Shown here: positions 5,608 through 9,732 of the stretch, in pieces | How the letters are laid out: each line of letters starts with the position of its first letter | How positions within the stretch are numbered: the first letter of the stretch is position 1 | Assembly (NCBI GenBank): GCA_947653315.1 | Contig: CANTGP010000091.1 | Span: 1-9,732, forward strand | From: an uncultured Lachnospiraceae bacterium | Lineage (GTDB): Bacteria; Bacillota; Clostridia; Lachnospirales; Lachnospiraceae | Length of the DNA stretch: 9,732 nucleotides | Direction: 5' to 3' | Notes under the pieces: model-generated | Database searches by the model: none | What the model saw: only the letters and a program-made list of their open reading frames with translations | What the model was told of the DNA's origin: nothing | Translations under genes and position numbers: made by a program

Positions 5608-6948
5608 TTACTTCCGCGGACAAAGAACCAAATCCTCCTGTGCCGGATTATCCAGCAATTTCCCGTCATGGTCAAACCGGGAGCCGTGGCACGGGCAGTC
5701 CCAGCTTAGTTCATCCGGGTTCCACTCCAGCGCGCATCCCATATGGGGACAGCGGGGCGCTGCCGTAAACAGCCCTTTTCCAAGCCCTTTCGCCGATTCG
5801 ATTCCTTCCTCCGCCAGCTTTCCCGCCGACGCCTGCAGATTAAGTCTCTGCGGGGAGAACACTTCCTCATAACGGCTCTTTCCGTCCGCCACCAAATCCC
5901 GGATAATCATGGCCGCCGCCATGCTGCTGCTCATTCCCCATTTACGGAAACCGGTCGCCACATACCAGTATGGATATTCCGCCGAATATCTCCCGATATA
6001 GGGAATATCGTCCACGGGCATACAGTCCTGTGCCGACCAACGGGTCACTTCCCGGCACATCGGAAACATTTTTTCCGCCGCCAGCCTGAGGTCCCGGTAC
6101 TTTCCGCCTCCTTTGTTGTCCCCTGTCCGGTGCCCGCCGCCGCCCAACAGCAGAATATCCCCATTCTTACGGAATGACAATCCGTCTTCGTCAATTCCGT
6201 AATACATATGGTCCATCTGCTTTGTATTCTGCAAAGCCAGTACATAGCTGCGCTCCTGATGCATCCGCAGGAAATAAAAACCCGGAATGTTAAGAAACGG
6301 ATAATGGGTGGCAAACACAATATGTTCCGCTTCCACCCGGTAATCCTCCGTATATATTTCATGCCCCTTCACATCCAGGACCCGCGTATCCTCATACACC
6401 GTCAGCCCCTCCGCAATCCTGTCCAGGAAAAGCAGCGGGTGGAATACCGCCTGGTCATAATAACAAAGCGCCCCCTTTACCGGAAAAGGGAGCTCCGTTT
6501 TCGTGGTATATTCGGCACAGATGCCAAGGTTTTTCGCCGCTTCTTCTTCCTTTTGCAGCGCTTCTTCTTCCTTTCTGCTATACAGGTAGGCATTGCAGTT
6601 TCGGAACAGGCAGTCCATTTTTTCTTCCTCCGCCATTTTCCTGTACTGCATAATGGCGGCACGGTTCGCCTCCGCGTACAGCCCTGCCTGCTCTTTTCCG
6701 ACTTTCTCTGTCAGTTTATGGTAAATCAGCCCATGCTGCAGCGTAATTTTCGCCGTGGTATTCTTCGTCTGTCCGCTAAAAAGCCGGGCCGCTTCCAGCA
6801 CCACCGTTTCCATTCCCAACTGTTTCAGGAAACAGGCGGTTAACACACCGGCAATCCCGCCCCCGATTACCGCCGCATCCACCGACAGGTTTTTCCTTAA
6901 CGGCTGCCGCGCTTTTTGTTTCGTTGTCATCGTCCATATGGAATCCAT
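5608..6948 (-). CDS. FAD-dependent oxidoreductase with C-terminal Rieske [2Fe-2S] domain (YhfW-like)
   Basis: A 446-aa cytosolic flavoprotein. Near the N-terminus a Rossmann motif VIGGGIAG (27-34), followed by the strand-ending Glu of VVLEA, binds FAD. SGQTKNTTAKITLQHGLIYH is the stretch typical of the DAO/YhfW group. Near the C-terminus a Rieske site reads CPHMGC followed by CPCHGSRF, giving C-X-H-X15-C-X2-H ligands plus the two extra Cys of the classical disulfide. The family moves electrons between flavin and the iron-sulfur cluster; the physiological substrate is unknown. It is slightly shorter than the Bacillus YhfW protein (roughly 500 aa). ATG 6948 was chosen because GAGGG lies 7 bases upstream. 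The in-frame ATG at 6984 has no clear ribosome site and would coincide with the predicted transcription start. It stands alone between the transporter operon and the NYN gene. Confidence 0.9.
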   Translation of the reverse strand: MDSIWTMTTKQKARQPLRKNLSVDAAVIGGGIAGVLTACFLKQLGMETVVLEAARLFSGQTKNTTAKITLQHGLIYHKLTEKVGKEQAGLYAEANRAAIMQYRKMAEEEKMDCLFRNCNAYLYSRKEEEALQKEEEAAKNLGICAEYTTKTELPFPVKGALCYYDQAVFHPLLFLDRIAEGLTVYEDTRVLDVKGHEIYTEDYRVEAEHIVFATHYPFLNIPGFYFLRMHQERSYVLALQNTKQMDHMYYGIDEDGLSFRKNGDILLLGGGGHRTGDNKGGGKYRDLRLAAEKMFPMCREVTRWSAQDCMPVDDIPYIGRYSAEYPYWYVATGFRKWGMSSSMAAAMIIRDLVADGKSRYEEVFSPQRLNLQASAGKLAEEGIESAKGLGKGLFTAAPRCPHMGCALEWNPDELSWDCPCHGSRFDHDGKLLDNPAQEDLVLCPRK

Positions 6949-6991
6949 GGTCAGTCCCTCTTTCCTGTTTCTGTTTTCATTCATGATTTCT

Positions 6992-7019
6992 TTTATCCGA
7001 TTTCAGGAATTTCCATCAA
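6992..7019 (-). promoter_or_regulatory. Candidate promoter of the Rieske flavoprotein gene
   Basis: On the minus strand TTGATG (7014-7019) and GATAAA (6992-6997) are 16 bases apart, each 4 of 6 to consensus. Transcription would start near 6985, giving a 5' leader of about 37 bases to the preferred ATG at 6948. No terminator is seen for the transporter operon in the same 85-bp gap, so read-through may also contribute. Confidence 0.3.
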
Positions 7020-7069
7020 GAGTATTGACCGGAACGGCGGATTCTATACGGTTATGCCGCCAAACGCCC

Positions 7070-7801
7070 TTACGCCTTTACATCCCTTACGGACAGCCAC
7101 CATATCCCAAATATGCAGAACACCGCGGTATACACCGTGGAGGACAGGAGGAACCGCATCCCGTCCCCGGCCAGTACGTCTTCGTATTTATTGGAATTCA
7201 TCCCCATCATCATCAGGGAAAAAGGATAATACATCCCTGCCCCTTCATTGGCAGCCAGCAGTCCCGTAATCCCCCCAACCAGGGCAAATCCCACCGGCAC
7301 GGCAAAGCTGCGGATAACCATGGACAAAAGAAGCACCAATGCCGCCACCGCCATACCGCCCCATACGCCGCGGAACAGCCAGTACAGAATAATACCGTCG
7401 GGCATTCCGGGCAGCCCTGCCGCTTTTCCGCAGACAAAATACAGGATTCCGACCCATATCTGTGTTAAAAGCGTCACCCAGAAAATATTCACCATTTTTG
7501 CAAGGAAAATACACCATACCGGCACGGGCGCCGTCAGCAGGGCATTCCTGTTGTGGTTGAAATTCTCCACCCGCCATGCATAGGCGCAGTACACCGCAAT
7601 CAACGGCGCATAAAAGAAATTGCTGTAAAACAGAGTATGCTGCGTCCACAGGCTGAACCACTGCGATTTTAAAATATCAATATTCTGCAGATAATTTCCC
7701 GTCCCCATAACCGCCGGAATCACGGGAATGATAAAGAACGCAATCCATATAAACGAACGTTTTAATTTCATGTTTTCCGCTTTCACGCATGTAAACAGCA
7801 T
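7070..7801 (-). CDS. Lantibiotic-immunity-type ABC transporter permease, second subunit
   Basis: A 243-aa integral membrane protein with about six predicted helices (roughly 16-33, 57-77, 98-124, 142-167, 168-185, 218-238). The segment LFYSNFFYAPLIAVYCAYAW (57-76), followed by a RVENFNHNRN stretch and LLTAPVP, resembles the permease subunits of LanFEG/MutFEG-type transporters, where the two permeases and the ATPase expel lantibiotics from the membrane. Which of the E or G types it belongs to cannot be settled by eye; its third place in the operon suggests the G position. The start ATG 7801 has AAAGGAGG 8 bases upstream, located inside the end of the preceding gene, and the gap between the two is 3 nt. 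The ligand is unknown and no bacteriocin gene is visible, so it may serve peptide-antibiotic resistance in general. Confidence 0.83.
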   Translation of the reverse strand: MLFTCVKAENMKLKRSFIWIAFFIIPVIPAVMGTGNYLQNIDILKSQWFSLWTQHTLFYSNFFYAPLIAVYCAYAWRVENFNHNRNALLTAPVPVWCIFLAKMVNIFWVTLLTQIWVGILYFVCGKAAGLPGMPDGIILYWLFRGVWGGMAVAALVLLLSMVIRSFAVPVGFALVGGITGLLAANEGAGMYYPFSLMMMGMNSNKYEDVLAGDGMRFLLSSTVYTAVFCIFGIWWLSVRDVKA

Positions 7802-7804
7802 CCC

Positions 7805-8563
7805 TCAGACCTCCTTTTCCATAAACCGTTTTTTCCCATATGCATAAAGCAGCGCCGCAAAAAGAAGCAGCACGGCAAACGCGGCATAAGAAAACGGAAC
7901 CGTACCGAGCTGCACATACCTTGTTTCCTCGTCCCAAACCGCGATTTCCACCGTACTCCCCACGCAGTAATATCCCCACGGAATAAGATAGCGCAGCGGC
8001 AAATCGGGGAAAAACCACGAAAACAGCCCGGCAAACGTCCCAATCAACCCGATAAACAACGGATAAAGCTGATTATCCATTTGCAGGGATAGTATTTCCT
8101 GCAGCAGCAGCAATACCACACTGACCGCCAAAGTGGAAAAAAAGAAATATCCCATCTGTTCTGCCGGCAATTCCTGTGTCAGCCGCCACCTCCGTCCCAA
8201 AACGACAATCATACCTGACTGTAACAGGGCAAAAACCAAGAGGTGCAGGCTGCCGAGCAGCAGTTTATTGCGGAAAATACTGCCCTTTTCCTGCAATGTG
8301 CAAAGCAGCTTATACGTATTGCCCCTGTTTTCCATATCGCACAGCCGGCTTGCCAAAACCGCCGCCATAATGGGAACCGTAATGGTATTTACAATAGGCA
8401 GGTTCATCAGGAGGGAGTAATACCCTTCCGCAAAATCCGTATCCTTATCCCATCTCGACATAATCCAGTACATCCACACAAAATCCAAAAGCAGGATACC
8501 TGCAGGCACCGCCCAAACCAGCTTTCCCTTCGTCTTTTTTATTTCCGTCAGAAAACTTTTCAT
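7805..8563 (-). CDS. Lantibiotic-immunity-type ABC transporter permease, first subunit
   Basis: A 252-aa polytopic membrane protein of the ABC-2 permease type, with about six predicted helices (roughly 15-35, 46-70, 95-120, 135-160, 168-190, 225-245). The cytoplasmic stretch SRLCDMENRGNTYKLLCTL after the second helix is the usual hallmark of this permease group (MENxxNTxKLL). It should form the membrane channel with the next gene's product and be driven by the upstream ATPase. The start is the ATG within TAATG, sharing one base with the ATPase stop; AGGTGAG lies 6 bases before it. The in-frame GTG extension to 8752 lies inside the ATPase gene and looks non-coding. The operon position (second) suggests the LanE slot, but this is not shown by the sequence alone. 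Confidence 0.83.
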   Translation of the reverse strand: MKSFLTEIKKTKGKLVWAVPAGILLLDFVWMYWIMSRWDKDTDFAEGYYSLLMNLPIVNTITVPIMAAVLASRLCDMENRGNTYKLLCTLQEKGSIFRNKLLLGSLHLLVFALLQSGMIVVLGRRWRLTQELPAEQMGYFFFSTLAVSVVLLLLQEILSLQMDNQLYPLFIGLIGTFAGLFSWFFPDLPLRYLIPWGYYCVGSTVEIAVWDEETRYVQLGTVPFSYAAFAVLLLFAALLYAYGKKRFMEKEV

Positions 8564-9498
8564 TACAGACTCACCTGCTTTCCCGTCAGGCTTAAGAAAA
8601 TATCCTCCAGGTTTTTTTGGTATTCCTCCACCCGCAGGATACCCACTTCCCGTTTCACCAAGGCGGCAATGTAAAATGCCAGCTTCCCGTCCTCCATGTC
8701 CGGCAGGGAAATCCTGCCTGTTTCTTTTTCCGTCTTCACTTCCCCCCGGCACCCCTGTTCTTCCAAAATATGCATTGCCCTATCATTATCGTCCGTCCGA
8801 AGCAGAATCCTTTTTCTGCTATGCTCATGAAGATGTTCCAAACTATCCTGGAAAATCAGTTCCCCTTTATGGATAATCCCCGTATGGGTAGCCATTTGGT
8901 CGATTTCACTCAGCAAATGGCTGGATACCATCACCGTCATACCGTACCGCTGCGGCAGGGAACGCACCAGTTCCCTCATCTCCTGTATTCCCGCAGGGTC
9001 CAAACCGTTGGTGGGTTCATCCAAAAGCAACAGGCGGGGTTTCCCCAAAAGCGCCGCCGCCAGTCCTAGTCTCTGCTTCATTCCCAGCGAATAGGCGCCC
9101 GCCTTTTTATGCTGCTGTTTCTCCATGCGGACGGTTTTGAGTACTTCGTCCACTTCCTCTTTCCCCGCTCCTTTTAACATTCTGACAATCTCCAGATTTT
9201 CCCTTCCGGTCAAATGCCCGTAATAGGACGGCGATTCAATCAGCGAGCCGGTCTGCCTTAACACATCCAGCCGGTTTCCCCGGTTCATTTCCTCCCCGAA
9301 TACCGTTACCTGTCCTTCCGTTGGTTTCACCAGCCCGAGAATCATTTTCATCGTCGTGCTCTTGCCTGCGCCGTTGGGACCCAAAAATCCGTAAATGCTC
9401 CCCTCCGGGATTTTTAAGTCCACGTTTTTCACGCATTTGTGCTTTCCGTAGCTTTTTCCAAGCTGTTTTGTTTCGATAGCAACTGTGGCTGCCGTCAT
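8563..9498 (-). CDS. ABC transporter ATP-binding protein, LanF/BcrA type
   Basis: A 311-aa ATPase that powers the two permeases encoded next to it. Seen in order: Walker A GPNGAGKST (40-48), SLIESPSYYGHLTG (85-98), signature YSLGMKQRLGL (136-146), Walker B LLLLDEPTNGLDPAG (156-170) and the switch His in VSSHLLSE (191-198). At the place of the usual Q-loop glutamine there is a glutamate (E88), the E-loop described for LanF proteins and also found in BcrA relatives; this supports a role in immunity or resistance to lantibiotics or similar membrane-active peptides. A C-terminal domain of about 95 residues follows, as in other LanF/BcrA proteins. ATG 9498 was chosen because AAAGGAG lies 9 bases upstream; ATG 9507 directly abuts that site. 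Its 5' leader holds tandem repeats and a possible small ORF. Confidence 0.9.
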   Translation of the reverse strand: MTAATVAIETKQLGKSYGKHKCVKNVDLKIPEGSIYGFLGPNGAGKSTTMKMILGLVKPTEGQVTVFGEEMNRGNRLDVLRQTGSLIESPSYYGHLTGRENLEIVRMLKGAGKEEVDEVLKTVRMEKQQHKKAGAYSLGMKQRLGLAAALLGKPRLLLLDEPTNGLDPAGIQEMRELVRSLPQRYGMTVMVSSHLLSEIDQMATHTGIIHKGELIFQDSLEHLHEHSRKRILLRTDDNDRAMHILEEQGCRGEVKTEKETGRISLPDMEDGKLAFYIAALVKREVGILRVEEYQKNLEDIFLSLTGKQVSL

Positions 9499-9516
9499 GC
9501 CTGACATCTCCTTTCC

Positions 9517-9600
9517 TTATTCCGGATCCCAAATTCCGGATTCCATGTTCCGGATTCCATGTTCCTTATCCATGTTCCATATTTCAATTCCATTTCCCAT
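9517..9600 (-). CDS. Possible 27-aa upstream leader ORF of the ABC transporter operon
   Basis: An ATG at 9600 with GGAG 7 bases upstream opens a 27-codon frame ending in TAA at 9517-9519, only 18 bases before the chosen start of the ATPase gene. The peptide is repetitive (NMESGIWDPE at its end) because it reads through the 14-bp repeat array. A second overlapping frame (9495-9593, 32 codons) ends in a TGA that overlaps the ATPase ATG but has no good ribosome site. It may be a real leader peptide for translational control, or simply a by-product of the repeats. Confidence 0.25.
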   Translation of the reverse strand: MGNGIEIWNMDKEHGIRNMESGIWDPE

Positions 9601-9605
9601 GTTCC
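9524..9605 (-). repeat. Imperfect 14-bp tandem repeat array in the transporter leader
   Basis: Plus-strand GGATTCCATGTTCC occurs perfectly at 9538-9551 and 9552-9565, with a degenerate unit at 9524-9537. The core CATGTTCC recurs at 9544, 9558, 9571 and 9598 (spacings 14, 13 and 27). The array lies fully within the 5' leader of the ABC transporter operon, 26 bases before the ATPase start. Confidence 0.8.
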
Positions 9606-9732
9606 AACTCCGATTGTATTCCCGCTTCCTTATCCCTCCATGAACCCTTCCTTACTTTTACCTTAAATCGGCATGCAATCCATGGAAAAATACTTACGGC
9701 AAGGGTATAATAAAAACAGTTTTCAAATACGC
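9606..9732. other. Intergenic region at the right edge
   Basis: No coding sequence is supported here. Besides the plus-strand promoter, the minus strand holds a very short ATG-GAG-GGA-TAA frame preceded by AAGGAAGGG (around 9630-9655), whose meaning is unclear. The region presumably holds the minus-strand promoter of the transporter operon, but no pair of hexamers stands out. Confidence 0.4.
9683..9711 (+). promoter_or_regulatory. Plus-strand promoter for a divergent gene beyond the right edge
   Basis: On the plus strand TGGAAA (9683-9688, 4 of 6) and a perfect TATAAT (9706-9711) are separated by 17 bases. Transcription would start near 9718 and leave the window. It points away from the ABC transporter operon, so a divergently transcribed gene, possibly its regulator, is expected outside. 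The minus-strand promoter for the transporter itself is not clear; part of it may also lie outside. Confidence 0.55.

Noticed and set aside
5564..6045. Plus-strand frames across the flavoprotein tail and the gap after it
   Set aside because: They lack ribosome sites and recognisable motifs and are mostly antisense to the Rieske domain region.
6208..6843. Plus-strand open frame of about 211 codons opposite the flavoprotein gene
   Set aside because: It lies fully antisense to a gene with clear FAD and Rieske motifs, has no ribosome site, and its composition (His/Arg/Phe-rich) is typical of an antisense shadow.
7030..7065. GGCGG/CCGCC hairpin after the transporter operon (7036-7040 with 7057-7061)
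   Set aside because: The stem is only 5 bp with a 16-base loop and no T run on either strand, so it is not a convincing terminator.
9524..9605. Tandem repeats considered as a CRISPR array
   Set aside because: Units are 14 bp and directly adjacent, without spacers of constant size, and no cas genes are present.

Overview
The window looks like Bacillota DNA, most likely a Clostridia/Lachnospiraceae-type gut anaerobe. The reasons are the strong AAAGGAGG-type ribosome binding sites, mid-range base composition, tight ATGA/TAATG gene junctions, and protein families typical of that group (lantibiotic-type ABC immunity transporter, YhfW-type Rieske flavoprotein, NYN-LOTUS protein). All recognised genes lie on the minus strand, so transcription runs from high to low coordinates. 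No rRNA, tRNA, CRISPR array or insertion sequence was found.

Right part (about 9732 to 7070): a three-gene ABC transporter operon of the LanFEG/BcrAB kind, with an ATPase followed by two polytopic permeases. The junctions are one shared base and a 3-nt gap. Its leader (9499-9610) carries a tandem 14-bp repeat and a possible small upstream ORF. A plus-strand promoter at the right edge points to a divergent gene outside the window.

Middle (7069 to 4538): two single-gene units. The first is a FAD-dependent oxidoreductase with a C-terminal Rieske [2Fe-2S] domain. The second is a NYN-domain putative RNase with a C-terminal OST-HTH/LOTUS domain, closed by a textbook rho-independent terminator.

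Left part (4537 to 1): an operon for the spike end of a contractile injection system, beginning after a candidate promoter with two 13-bp direct repeats spaced 20 bp apart. In transcription order it encodes a VgrG-like spike protein with a long C-terminal extension (582 aa), an unrecognised 79-aa protein, two mutually homologous small soluble proteins (173 and 210 aa) that may be loading chaperones/adaptors, and a second shorter VgrG-like protein (421 aa). A strong ribosome binding site for a further gene sits at the very edge. The genes overlap or nearly touch, which suggests co-translation. This spike/adaptor module is the most unusual part of the window. No sheath, tube or baseplate gene is visible here, so its parent machine cannot be identified from this sequence.
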